Positions 56,788 to 64,000 of a stretch of DNA of 64,000 bases are shown here, piece after piece. The DNA is from Candidatus Gastranaerophilales bacterium (GTDB lineage: Bacteria; Cyanobacteriota; Vampirovibrionia; Gastranaerophilales; Gastranaerophilaceae): positions 17,609-81,608 of the forward strand of contig CALUTJ010000010.1 of NCBI GenBank assembly GCA_944323685.1, written 5' to 3'. Numbering within the stretch: the stretch's first letter is position 1; the number at the start of each line of letters is the position of its first letter. The position numbers and the translations under genes were made by a program. The notes beneath the pieces are model-generated. The model ran no database searches, had not been told where the DNA came from, and saw nothing but the letters and a program-made list of their open reading frames with translations.

Positions 56788-57405
56788 TTATACGGGCGGA
56801 GCCTCAAACCAGTCTATAACAGGTTTGCTTTCTCCGAATTTAATATTAAATGTGCGCTCGTAATCTTCACAAGTTAAATATTTATAACTTATATTAAACC
56901 CGAGCGGCTCAAGTTTTGTATTTAATTTTTTAAATTTTCTTACAGAAATAGTTTTTTTACGCAAGTTCAGCACATTAGAATAATTAAGCCCCTTAAAAGC
57001 ACAAAACGGAGCTTTTATTTTTTGATTGACGGTATTTGTCATAAGCCCGAAAGTCCGGCAGATAACCCCTCTATAGGGATAAACGCTACAGACATCATCT
57101 ATAAGGAAAGGGCAATCGTAAAGAAATTTTTTACCGCGGAAATTTTTCTTTTTTTCAAGCAATTCCTTTATATTCGCTTCAATCTTTTCTTGTATCCTTT
57201 TATCAAGAGTCAAAGCACCGTTTAAAAGATAGCGAAACTCAATTGCCGAATACGGAAACTGAGAATTTTTACAACATTTTGCACACCCTTTCCGGCAAAA
57301 TATATACGGTTTTTGCGACTCAAAAAACTTATTGAGTTTTTCATTCAAAAACTCAAGATAAACGGCATAATTGCAAAGCATGAGGTTTTGTTCGTTACAA
57401 TCCAT
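56788..57405 (-). CDS. YkgJ-family cysteine-cluster protein
   Basis: A 205-residue protein. The N-terminal cluster FCRKGCAKCCKNSQFPYSA is followed by CPFLIDDVCSVYPYRGVICR, the metal- or iron-sulfur-binding cysteine pattern of the YkgJ/UPF0153 family. The role is unknown in the family. It follows lptA by 78 bp on the same strand and probably belongs to that operon. Confidence 0.83.
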   Translation of the reverse strand: MDCNEQNLMLCNYAVYLEFLNEKLNKFFESQKPYIFCRKGCAKCCKNSQFPYSAIEFRYLLNGALTLDKRIQEKIEANIKELLEKKKNFRGKKFLYDCPFLIDDVCSVYPYRGVICRTFGLMTNTVNQKIKAPFCAFKGLNYSNVLNLRKKTISVRKFKKLNTKLEPLGFNISYKYLTCEDYERTFNIKFGESKPVIDWFEAPPV

Positions 57406-57483
57406 AACAAAAATTATACAGCTGTTATATTAAAAAGTTAATACAACATATGCAGCAAGGATTGGCACAATCAACCCGTTTGA

Positions 57484-58464
57484 CTATTCGTTAAAATTAC
57501 TGCTTTTGCTGTCAACGTTTCTTATAACCGTTTTTACATTGCCTTCGGCAAAGAAGTTTTTAGGATTGATAAACATTTTGATTCTGTCAGCCTCGATGGA
57601 GCGCATCTGTTCAACAATCGTAGAGCGTCCGATAAAGACAATTTCGTTAGGTTTATTTGTCTTAGGGTCCGGATAAACAGTAGCTTTAGGCCCTTTTGCG
57701 TCGTAATCCTTGTATATAACATGAACCTTGCCCGAAGCCTGAATAATGTTAGAGGCCTTGTAATATTCCTGTCTGTCCGACCAGACATTTATACGTGTAC
57801 CGTCCATATCAACATCACTGTGCGCGCGGCCAAGCCCGTATGCAACTTCTTGTACCGCATCATATATAAACTTGTCGGCAGTGATAACACTGTCTTTTTG
57901 TTTTAGCCTTCCGTGTCCGGTCAGGGTAATTTTTTGCAAATCACCGTTCTTATTCATATTAGCAACTGCCGAGTCAGAAAAAGTTTCAACATCTTTGTAA
58001 TAAATAATTACGCTGCCTTTTGCCGTAAGAGTTTTTGTTTTTGTATCGTATGACTGTGTATCAGCAGTGATTATGACAGTAGGTTTAGGAGCGTCTTTCG
58101 GTGTTACCGTTGTCTGTGTATTGCCTTGAGCCGTTACTGTTTTGTTAAGCAACGACATTTTTAAGATATTGGCTTTAATTTCGTTTGTTTTATCCTGTTT
58201 TACCTGTACAACATAAGGCTGGTCATACATAACCGCATCGGTCAGCTGTTTTGTTTTGGGATCAATAAAAACTTCAGCTCTCGGGGCTTTTGCATTTAAA
58301 TCCTCCATTTTTACTTTAACATTGCCATCAAATTTGGCTTTATTTTCTTCCATTTTGAAGGACTGCCGGTCGGATTCTATAGACAAATCAGCCGCAAACA
58401 CAAGCCCTGCACTTGCCAGCAAAAGTAAGGTCGAAATAGCTATATGTTTAAAATTTTTCATCAA
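57484..58464 (-). CDS. lptA: LptA/OstA-like LPS-transport periplasmic protein
   Basis: A 326-residue exported protein. A signal peptide of about 24 residues ends LVFA|ADLSIES. The rest is two or more OstA-like beta-jellyroll repeats, such as KFDGNVKVKMEDLNAKAPRA, TLTAKGSVIIYYKD and IQASGKVHVIYKDYDAKGPK. LptA bridges LptC and LptD to carry LPS across the periplasm. It is about twice the length of E. coli LptA, as is common in Cyanobacteria-like lineages. It overlaps lptC by 17 bp. Confidence 0.85.
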   Translation of the reverse strand: MMKNFKHIAISTLLLLASAGLVFAADLSIESDRQSFKMEENKAKFDGNVKVKMEDLNAKAPRAEVFIDPKTKQLTDAVMYDQPYVVQVKQDKTNEIKANILKMSLLNKTVTAQGNTQTTVTPKDAPKPTVIITADTQSYDTKTKTLTAKGSVIIYYKDVETFSDSAVANMNKNGDLQKITLTGHGRLKQKDSVITADKFIYDAVQEVAYGLGRAHSDVDMDGTRINVWSDRQEYYKASNIIQASGKVHVIYKDYDAKGPKATVYPDPKTNKPNEIVFIGRSTIVEQMRSIEADRIKMFINPKNFFAEGNVKTVIRNVDSKSSNFNE

Positions 58465-59029
58465 AATTCCCCTTTTTGTACAATTCTGTTTTCGAGCGGC
58501 CGATGATTTTGATATTAGTCATCTTTTCGCTCAGCACTGCCTCGTTGCTGAAAGTCCGTAGCTCTCCTTTTTTACGAATCACAACATTGCCCTGTGCGGT
58601 AATATCCTTGTCGTTACCCTGCCATACAAAACGGTCTGCTCTGACATCCGTTCCGTCTTTGTAAATAAAATAAGAGTTGTCATAAAGTACAACTTTTTTC
58701 TTTTCTTCGCTATAAGTACCTTTTGTTGATTCCATGCTCAAGACAACCTCGTCTTTGTCATAGAAATTGCCAATTACGTTATAGAGGATAACAACTTTGT
58801 TTTGGCTGTCATAATATCCCTTTTCGGCATATAACTCCCAGTATTTTTTATCCTCTTTGGTTTCCGTAATAATAAGGTTGCTTACGTTAACTTCCTGTTT
58901 TTGTCCGGCTTCGTTAAGGGCTTCTCTTTTAAAGTTTTTGGTTATAACCCCTGCTGCTATAAATGCCCAGCTGCATCCTATAACTACCGCTGCCAAAATT
59001 ATAATATATGCTATCTTACGTTTAGACAT
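58448..59029 (-). CDS. lptC: LptC-like LPS export protein
   Basis: A 193-residue protein with one N-terminal membrane anchor (KIAYIIILAAVVIGCSWAFI) and a periplasmic beta fold (VSNLIITETKEDKKYWELYA, VLYNVIGNFYDKDEVVLSME), as in LptC. The upstream frame starts only with TTG at 59098 and no ribosome site, so the ATG at 59029 (MSKRK) is chosen. LptC sits on the inner-membrane side of the LPS bridge. No lptB, F or G is in the window. Confidence 0.83.
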   Translation of the reverse strand: MSKRKIAYIIILAAVVIGCSWAFIAAGVITKNFKREALNEAGQKQEVNVSNLIITETKEDKKYWELYAEKGYYDSQNKVVILYNVIGNFYDKDEVVLSMESTKGTYSEEKKKVVLYDNSYFIYKDGTDVRADRFVWQGNDKDITAQGNVVIRKKGELRTFSNEAVLSEKMTNIKIIGRSKTELYKKGNFDEKF

Positions 59030-59242
59030 GCCTGACTTTCTTGTCTTCCACCGTTTTAACCCCGATTTAAACAAAAGGGGGAAAACGTTTTCATACAAAA
59101 AATTTTAACATGAACTGCGCGAGGTAGGAATTGATGTAACAAAATATTTCATTTAAAAAAAATTTGTACCATACAATGACAAATTTTTTTGTTTATGGCT
59201 TTAATTATTATGTACTAACAACCGGAACATACAGGAATAAAA

Positions 59243-60847
59243 ATGATAAAACTCTTAAAAGGCTCAGTAATAAAAAAAGCTGTCAAGGCAGCTGTTTCTT
59301 TAAAAGCAAGAGCTGCACAAAAAGCAAAAGTCATACAGACACAAACAGAAACACAAATTGCTTCTCACACAGCATTAACTGATTCTGCCGTACAACAACA
59401 GCGGGCTGTTAATACGCTTGAACGCACTCCTGCAAGAGATACGTTTACGGCTACTTCGCCGGTAGAAAACATATCTGCTTCCGCAAAGGCCGAAAAAGCC
59501 GCGCAGGCAGAAAACGCGTCAACAGCAGCACAACAGACTTCTCAAACCAGACCGTCTAAGAACGAGTCCAAAAGAATGACTGCTGCAACCCAGCATCAGA
59601 CTCTTATTGATTTTGAATACATAAAAAAAGAAAAGCTCTTTAATGAAGAAATTATGTTCCTGTTACAGCCCAAAACAACAGCCTCGGGAGCAAAAATTTT
59701 TACACCGAATCAGACAAAAGTTATAAATTTGGCTGTTAAAAAAGCAACCTTCTACAAAGGTATGTCAAAAAGGCTCGAAGCCCTTGGTTCCTCTACGATT
59801 GAAAAAATTATAAAAGATGTAAAAACAGTTTTCGGCGGTGAAAAAAATTACGGCAAATACCTGCATGCAAGAAGTAAAAACGGACAGCCCTCCTCAAAAG
59901 ACTCCGTATCAATTTACAACAAAATAATAAAAGAATTCAAAGACAAGAAAGTCAATACGGAAATAATGAACATATTTTCAAGAAAATTGTATCAAAAACC
60001 GTATAAAATGCTTGATAAAACAGAAAAAGAACTGGTCAAACTGTCAATTTTTGACGGGGACGTAAAGCTGGAATCACGAGATTACAAGGCTTTTGAAAAA
60101 ATCCTTTCAACCGGCAAAAAAGATTACGAAGAAGCTGTTGACTGGATAAAAGACCTGATAGGGCTCAGAATGATTATCCCTGACAGTGCTGATATGAATG
60201 TGGCGGCTCAATATCTAACAGAGGCAATTCTTGGCGGAAAATTCAATGTAACAAGAGTAAGCAACTATCACGCAAACCACATCTATCCTTACATAAGTCA
60301 GGACACAGTAAAACTCTGGAAACAATCTGTTCCCGGTATTGAAGTTGTACAGTCAAATGCAATCAGAAAACAAAACGGCTACACAACAACCCAGATGAAT
60401 ATTTTACACCCGGTTAAAGACAAAAGCGGAAAAATCAAATATGTTTGGGTTGAACTTCAGTTAAGAAGTGAGGCATTAAATAAAATAGGACAAATAGAAC
60501 ACTTAATATACGATATTCTTGCCAAAAAGAATATAGGTAAAGATATTCTCGAACTTCAAAAATACTATGATTCAATAGGAATAGAAAAAGCAGTGCATGA
60601 GGTATTTGGCAACCCGCAGAAAGAAGCTGCGTACATAGACTATGAAAGAGCAATGTACTCCTGGATAAGACATAACGAAAATCCTGCTTCCCGCCAATCT
60701 TGCACAAGACCTATTTTGACTGATTTCGGACTCGGAGAATACGAACATCTGCTCAGTTTTGAAGCTTTACAGCAAATCGACGATACCGCAAAAATTTTAA
60801 AAGAAAGATACGGCAAAGCCGATTTAAAGAAACTTACAAAAAAATAA
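59243..60847 (+). CDS. RelA/SpoT-fold nucleotidyltransferase-like protein with long N-terminal extension
   Basis: A 534-residue protein. The C-terminal two thirds carry the synthetase pattern of small alarmone synthetases: SSKDSVSIYNKI, IKDLIGLRMII (D304 and G/R motif), NGYTTTQM (Y380), and VELQLRSE (E404, ExQ motif) followed by EHLIYDI. This points to a (p)ppGpp synthetase or a relative that transfers pyrophosphate to another target, as in ToxSAS toxins. The first 110 residues are Ala/Gln/Thr-rich and predicted disordered. No hydrolase (HD) domain is present. AGGAA precedes the ATG. A small gene follows by 20 bp. Activity and target are not proven. Confidence 0.75.
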   Translation: MIKLLKGSVIKKAVKAAVSLKARAAQKAKVIQTQTETQIASHTALTDSAVQQQRAVNTLERTPARDTFTATSPVENISASAKAEKAAQAENASTAAQQTSQTRPSKNESKRMTAATQHQTLIDFEYIKKEKLFNEEIMFLLQPKTTASGAKIFTPNQTKVINLAVKKATFYKGMSKRLEALGSSTIEKIIKDVKTVFGGEKNYGKYLHARSKNGQPSSKDSVSIYNKIIKEFKDKKVNTEIMNIFSRKLYQKPYKMLDKTEKELVKLSIFDGDVKLESRDYKAFEKILSTGKKDYEEAVDWIKDLIGLRMIIPDSADMNVAAQYLTEAILGGKFNVTRVSNYHANHIYPYISQDTVKLWKQSVPGIEVVQSNAIRKQNGYTTTQMNILHPVKDKSGKIKYVWVELQLRSEALNKIGQIEHLIYDILAKKNIGKDILELQKYYDSIGIEKAVHEVFGNPQKEAAYIDYERAMYSWIRHNENPASRQSCTRPILTDFGLGEYEHLLSFEALQQIDDTAKILKERYGKADLKKLTKK

Positions 60848-60867
60848 TTAATAATTGGAGATAAAGT

Positions 60868-61284
60868 ATGAACAAGTTAAATGTTACAACAACAACCCAG
60901 CGAATTCACAGACCGCATAACCCTAATCCTTCAACACAAACCTCGTCACAAAAAATCGACAGTGCATTAAAAACCCTGCGTGACAAGTTCTCTCAAATAG
61001 TGGAAATAGGTAAATTTAAACCGATTCAAGCCGATATTGTGGAACCTTTTAAAGATTCCGTTATAAAAAAAGCATCTATTGTCATTGAACCGCTTGCGGA
61101 CAAAAAGGATTTCAGAACCCGTACAATCTCGTTTGTGGCGTATTCGCCTTACGAAACAGGCAAAGTGCACGACATGACCATTGCCAACGGAAACAAATTT
61201 TCCATAGAATCCGCATTAAAAAACCCTAAAATAAAAACAATCTTTAAAGAATTTATAAAAAAAGCGGAAATAGCACTTACTTAA
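60868..61284 (+). CDS. Small unrecognised protein paired with the RelA/SpoT-fold gene
   Basis: A 138-residue protein of no family I recognise. The N-terminal 30 residues are Thr/Pro/Asn-rich and look disordered (like the start of its upstream neighbour). The middle has a charged beta-like stretch (IVIEPLADKKDFRTRTISFV), and the C-terminus is helical and Lys-rich. TTGGAG lies before the ATG. The 20-bp gap suggests co-transcription with the RelA/SpoT-fold gene, so a toxin-antitoxin or regulator partner is possible, by position only. Confidence 0.7.
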   Translation: MNKLNVTTTTQRIHRPHNPNPSTQTSSQKIDSALKTLRDKFSQIVEIGKFKPIQADIVEPFKDSVIKKASIVIEPLADKKDFRTRTISFVAYSPYETGKVHDMTIANGNKFSIESALKNPKIKTIFKEFIKKAEIALT

Positions 61285-61309
61285 AAAAACGTAATCAATC
61301 CAATTAATA

Positions 61310-61486
61310 TGTCCAAGAAAAATTCGAGATAAGAAGCAAAGCGACGTGAACGAATTTTTGTAGTGTCACATTGTTCACATAGTGAAGCCATTTTTCAGGC
61401 TTCACCACAGTTCAGCCGAAAAAGAAGGCAAAGGTGAGCAGTGACAGTTCGAAGGCTCGAGGCGGCAACTACGACACTAGATTAGA
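61310..61486 (+). repeat. 177-bp dispersed repeat, copy 4
   Basis: It lies about 27 kb from the other three copies, between the small RelA-partner gene and the nifS terminator. It is the most diverged copy, but keeps exactly 177 bp and both ends. One stem change (element position 139, C to T) leaves a T-G pair, and the closing AGTGTC/GACACT stem is intact. Confidence 0.92.
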
Positions 61487-61487
61487 T

Positions 61488-61522
61488 AAAAACAACGGGT
61501 CTTTGACTGCCCCGTTGTTTTT
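61488..61522. terminator. Bidirectional rho-independent terminator
   Basis: AAAAACAACGGG and CCCGTTGTTTTT form a stem around a short loop. It lies just 15 bp past the nifS stop on one strand, and after the repeat copy on the other, so it ends both convergent units. Confidence 0.85.
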
Positions 61523-61536
61523 ATATTATTAATCAA

Positions 61537-62748
61537 TTATTTATGCCTTGCCTCAAGGTCTTTGAGCTCTCTTTGATACGGTGAAATATGATTGAGCTTT
61601 TTAATGACATCAGGCAATACATCAAGCACATAATCAATCTCTTTTTCAGTTGTAAACCTGCTCAAACTGAAACGAATACTGCCATGCAAAGATTCAAACG
61701 GAACGCCCATTGATTTGAGAACATGGCTCGGTTCAAGGCTGCCGGAGGTGCAGGCGCTGCCTGAGCTTGCGCATATACCGAGGTCGCTTAAGTGAAGAAG
61801 AATGAGTTCACCTTCGATATACTGAAAACCTATATTCGTCGTATTAGGTACTCTGTTTGTAGTCGAACCGTTTACTTTTGCGTTGTAAACTCTATCAAGT
61901 ATACCCTGTTCAAGCTTATCTCTCAGACGTTTTACTTCTGTCATTTCATAGTTAAGAGATTGTTTTGCAAGCTCACATGCAAGCCCCAGCCCCACAATAT
62001 AGGGAACATTTTCGGTTCCTGCACGCTTGCCTCTTTCCTGATGACCGCCTATAACAAATGCCGGCAGCAAAGTGCCTGTTTTTACATAAAGTGCCCCTAT
62101 GCCTTTTGGTGCATGGATTTTGTGACCAGCTATTGAAAGAAGATCAATATCTGTATTTTTTACATCAATAGGAATTTTACCGGCAGCCTGTACGGCATCA
62201 ACATGTACTTTTATCTTAGGATTTTTTTGTTTGACAATTCTTGCCGCTTTTTCAACAGGTAAAATAACACCTGTTTCGTTATTTGCATACATTATGCTGA
62301 CTAAAGCCGTATCATCCGTTATTGATTCGCTCAGCTGGTTCAAATCAAGATTTCCCTGCGAATCAACATCAAGATAAGTAACATCATAGCCCTGTTTTTC
62401 AAGATATTTATATAAATTCAATACTGCAGGGTGTTCTATTTTAGTGGTTATTATGTGTTTTTTACTTTTATTTGCTTCCAGCACACCCCTTATCGCCATA
62501 TTATCGCCCTCGGAACCTGATGCCGTAAAGATAATTTCTTTTGCATCTGTTGCGCCTAAAAAATCTTTAACCTGCTCACGGGCTTTATCAACCGCTTTGT
62601 GCACCTGTCCGCCAAACGAATGCATACTGGACGGATTGCCGTACAGTTCACAAAAATAAGGTTTCATTGCTTCGAATACTTTAGGGTCAACCATTGTAGT
62701 TGCGTTATTATCTAAATAAACAACTTTTTGTGTGCTTTCAAACGGCAT
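61537..62748 (-). CDS. nifS: Cysteine desulfurase (NifS/IscS family)
   Basis: A 403-residue PLP enzyme that takes sulfur from cysteine for iron-sulfur assembly. The PLP lysine is K210 (SIAGHKIHAPKGIGALYV), and C333 (SSGSACTSGS) is the persulfide cysteine. EHPAVL and the MYANNETG motif agree. It follows nifU by 2 bp on the same strand, so the pair is co-expressed. Since there are no nitrogenase genes nearby, it is likely the general Fe-S system, as in some Epsilonproteobacteria. Confidence 0.94.
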   Translation of the reverse strand: MPFESTQKVVYLDNNATTMVDPKVFEAMKPYFCELYGNPSSMHSFGGQVHKAVDKAREQVKDFLGATDAKEIIFTASGSEGDNMAIRGVLEANKSKKHIITTKIEHPAVLNLYKYLEKQGYDVTYLDVDSQGNLDLNQLSESITDDTALVSIMYANNETGVILPVEKAARIVKQKNPKIKVHVDAVQAAGKIPIDVKNTDIDLLSIAGHKIHAPKGIGALYVKTGTLLPAFVIGGHQERGKRAGTENVPYIVGLGLACELAKQSLNYEMTEVKRLRDKLEQGILDRVYNAKVNGSTTNRVPNTTNIGFQYIEGELILLHLSDLGICASSGSACTSGSLEPSHVLKSMGVPFESLHGSIRFSLSRFTTEKEIDYVLDVLPDVIKKLNHISPYQRELKDLEARHK

Positions 62749-62750
62749 AA

Positions 62751-63572
62751 TTACACCTCCACAACTTCAATATCGGGAGAAATGTGCTCTTTTAAAGAAG
62801 CCTCTACAAAGTTCGTCAATGTATTTGAAGAAAACTTGCAAGATTTGCACATTCCTTTTAAAGCGACATAAACCTTGTTGTCTTTTACATCTATAAGCTC
62901 GATATCTCCGCCGTCTTTTCTGAGTTCGTTTGAGATATATTTTTCTATAACATTGTTGATTTTTAAAACTAGCTGAGTTACGGACATGTTTTTTATATCA
63001 ACTTTTTCCTTCTTGTTTTTAAGTTCATCAATGATTTTTTGTATTGCAACGTGGCACTGCCCGCAGGCGCCGCCTGCTTTTGTATAATTCATTACGTCTT
63101 CGATATCTGTAAGATTATTCTCTTCAATCGCTTCTCTGATAGCATTTTCAGTTACGTGGTAGCATTTACAGATAATTTTTTCATCGCAATGAAGTGCAGC
63201 ATCCTCGCCTTTATAATTAGCAATAGCCGATTCAAGAGCTTCGTGCCCCATAACAGAGCAGTGCATTTTTTGAGGAGGAAGCCCGCCTAAAGCGTCCGCT
63301 ATCTGCTGATTTGTTATTTTAGAGGCTTCTTCTATTGTTAAGCCTTTAATCATTTCCGTCAAAACACTTGAAGAAGCAACAGCAGAGCCGCAGCCAAAGG
63401 TCTGAAATTTGGCATCTGTTATAACGCCGTTATCATCAACTTTTAAATATAATTTAAGTGCATCACCGCAAACAAGAGAGCCGGCTTCGCCTATAGCGGA
63501 AGGGTTTTCTATTTCACCGACATTTCTCGGGTTTTTGTAGTGATCCATTACTTTATCCGTATAATCCCACAT
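62751..63572 (-). CDS. nifU: Three-domain NifU iron-sulfur scaffold protein
   Basis: A 273-residue full-length NifU. Residues 1-125 are the IscU-like scaffold (C35, C61, C105). Residues 130-185 are a BFD-like [2Fe-2S] domain (C135, C137, C170, C173 in ICKCYHV and GGACGQCH). Residues 195-273 are the NifU C-terminal domain with MCKSC (C242, C245). All cluster-binding cysteines are present. The full domain set with nifS downstream is typical of the NIF-type pathway. An AAGGAA ribosome site precedes the ATG. Confidence 0.94.
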   Translation of the reverse strand: MWDYTDKVMDHYKNPRNVGEIENPSAIGEAGSLVCGDALKLYLKVDDNGVITDAKFQTFGCGSAVASSSVLTEMIKGLTIEEASKITNQQIADALGGLPPQKMHCSVMGHEALESAIANYKGEDAALHCDEKIICKCYHVTENAIREAIEENNLTDIEDVMNYTKAGGACGQCHVAIQKIIDELKNKKEKVDIKNMSVTQLVLKINNVIEKYISNELRKDGGDIELIDVKDNKVYVALKGMCKSCKFSSNTLTNFVEASLKEHISPDIEVVEV

Positions 63573-63784
63573 GATACATTCCTTTTCTTTACTTTCCCCT
63601 GTAGCGCAAGATTTTTTTTATTTTAATATGCGGCTATCAAATTTTACACCAACATTTTAGCTCAAAGAATATTAATGTTAAACAGTATATTTATTAATTT
63701 TTCTTAACACTTGTAATATATTTTTTAAAGTTTGAGCTTATATATGCCGATATCTTTTTTGTATAAAACATAGGAGTTAAATTT

Positions 63785-63919
63785 ATGGATAAATATTTTT
63801 GGCCTGGTGCGTACAGTTTTAAATTTGAACTAAAAGCTTTGCTTGAATGCGTAAAAGAGCAGATAGATATTATTCTTTGTAAAATTGATAAAGCTGATAA
63901 AATGACACAAATGCAATAA
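63785..63919 (+). CDS. Very small ORF (44 residues), hypothetical
   Basis: It starts with ATG after AGGAG (63772-63776), reads MDKYFWPGAYSFKFELKALL and ends KADKMTQMQ. A terminator follows directly. There is no detectable family. The coupling of a good ribosome site and terminator supports translation; it is otherwise unproven. Confidence 0.45.
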   Translation: MDKYFWPGAYSFKFELKALLECVKEQIDIILCKIDKADKMTQMQ

Positions 63920-63932
63920 TTAAAAGCAATAG

Positions 63933-63962
63933 AAAAGCTGTCTGAAACAGACAGCTTTTTAA
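63933..63962 (+). terminator. Rho-independent terminator
   Basis: AAAAGCTGTCTG and CAGACAGCTTTT pair around a 3-nt loop, followed by Ts. It lies 13 bp after the stop of the 44-residue ORF. Confidence 0.8.
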
Positions 63963-64000
63963 GTAAATTGGGTTGCATCATCTTTTATTGCGGACATATT

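Noticed and set aside
63694..63981. 95-residue minus-strand ORF at the right edge
   Set aside because: It runs across a terminator and opposite the 44-residue ORF, which has a better ribosome site.

Overview
The window looks like a chromosome segment from a non-photosynthetic member of the cyanobacterial phylum, most likely a gut-type Melainabacteria/Vampirovibrionia lineage such as Gastranaerophilales. This is an inference. It rests on the ATP synthase operon in cyanobacterial order (a, c, b', b, delta, alpha, gamma, with both b and b' and without beta and epsilon), an AT-rich genome with no photosynthesis genes, LPS-export genes, and NifS/NifU iron-sulfur assembly. I saw no rRNA, tRNA, CRISPR array, phage or transposase gene.

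Layout. 1-1199: the start of an endonuclease Q-like PHP-domain repair nuclease (minus strand). 1218-21812: a two-partner-secretion locus, with a 5650-residue filamentous adhesin (minus) divergent from its TpsB transporter (plus), then an unrecognised 391-residue protein. 21849-28159: the ATP synthase operon (minus), followed by an NfnA/SudB-like flavoprotein and a tiny cysteine protein. 28245-33913: housekeeping genes (acyltransferase, XRE regulator, rpmB, pdxJ, pgi, metW, metX), with three copies of a 177-bp dispersed repeat in their gaps. 34368-51431: a long plus-strand surface-glycan operon of multidomain glycosyltransferases, methyltransferases, an ATP-grasp enzyme, a membrane GT39-type transferase and UDP-sugar dehydrogenase. 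51476-54694: a convergent rfbF-rfbG-rfbH set for CDP-deoxysugars. 54904-59029: lptC-lptA-ykgJ-nudix-cof-ispF. 59243-61284: a RelA/SpoT-fold protein and a small partner. 61310-61486: a fourth copy of the 177-bp repeat. 61537-63572: nifU-nifS. 63785-63919: a very small ORF.

How it works together. The right two thirds are largely about the cell surface. LptA/LptC imply LPS export. The glycan operon and the rfb genes would supply and assemble a variable polysaccharide, and the TPS pair would put a huge adhesin on the outside. Seven glycan proteins of different enzymatic classes share a short module (pattern IFS-I-KNE ... GIK), which suggests domain shuffling or a common docking tag. A C8 tract at one domain junction suggests phase variation.

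Most notable observations: a canonical PilZ (c-di-GMP-binding) signature at the extreme C-terminus of the giant secreted adhesin; the exactly 177-bp, foldable dispersed repeat in four copies; the shared glycan-protein module; and the RelA/SpoT-fold gene pair.
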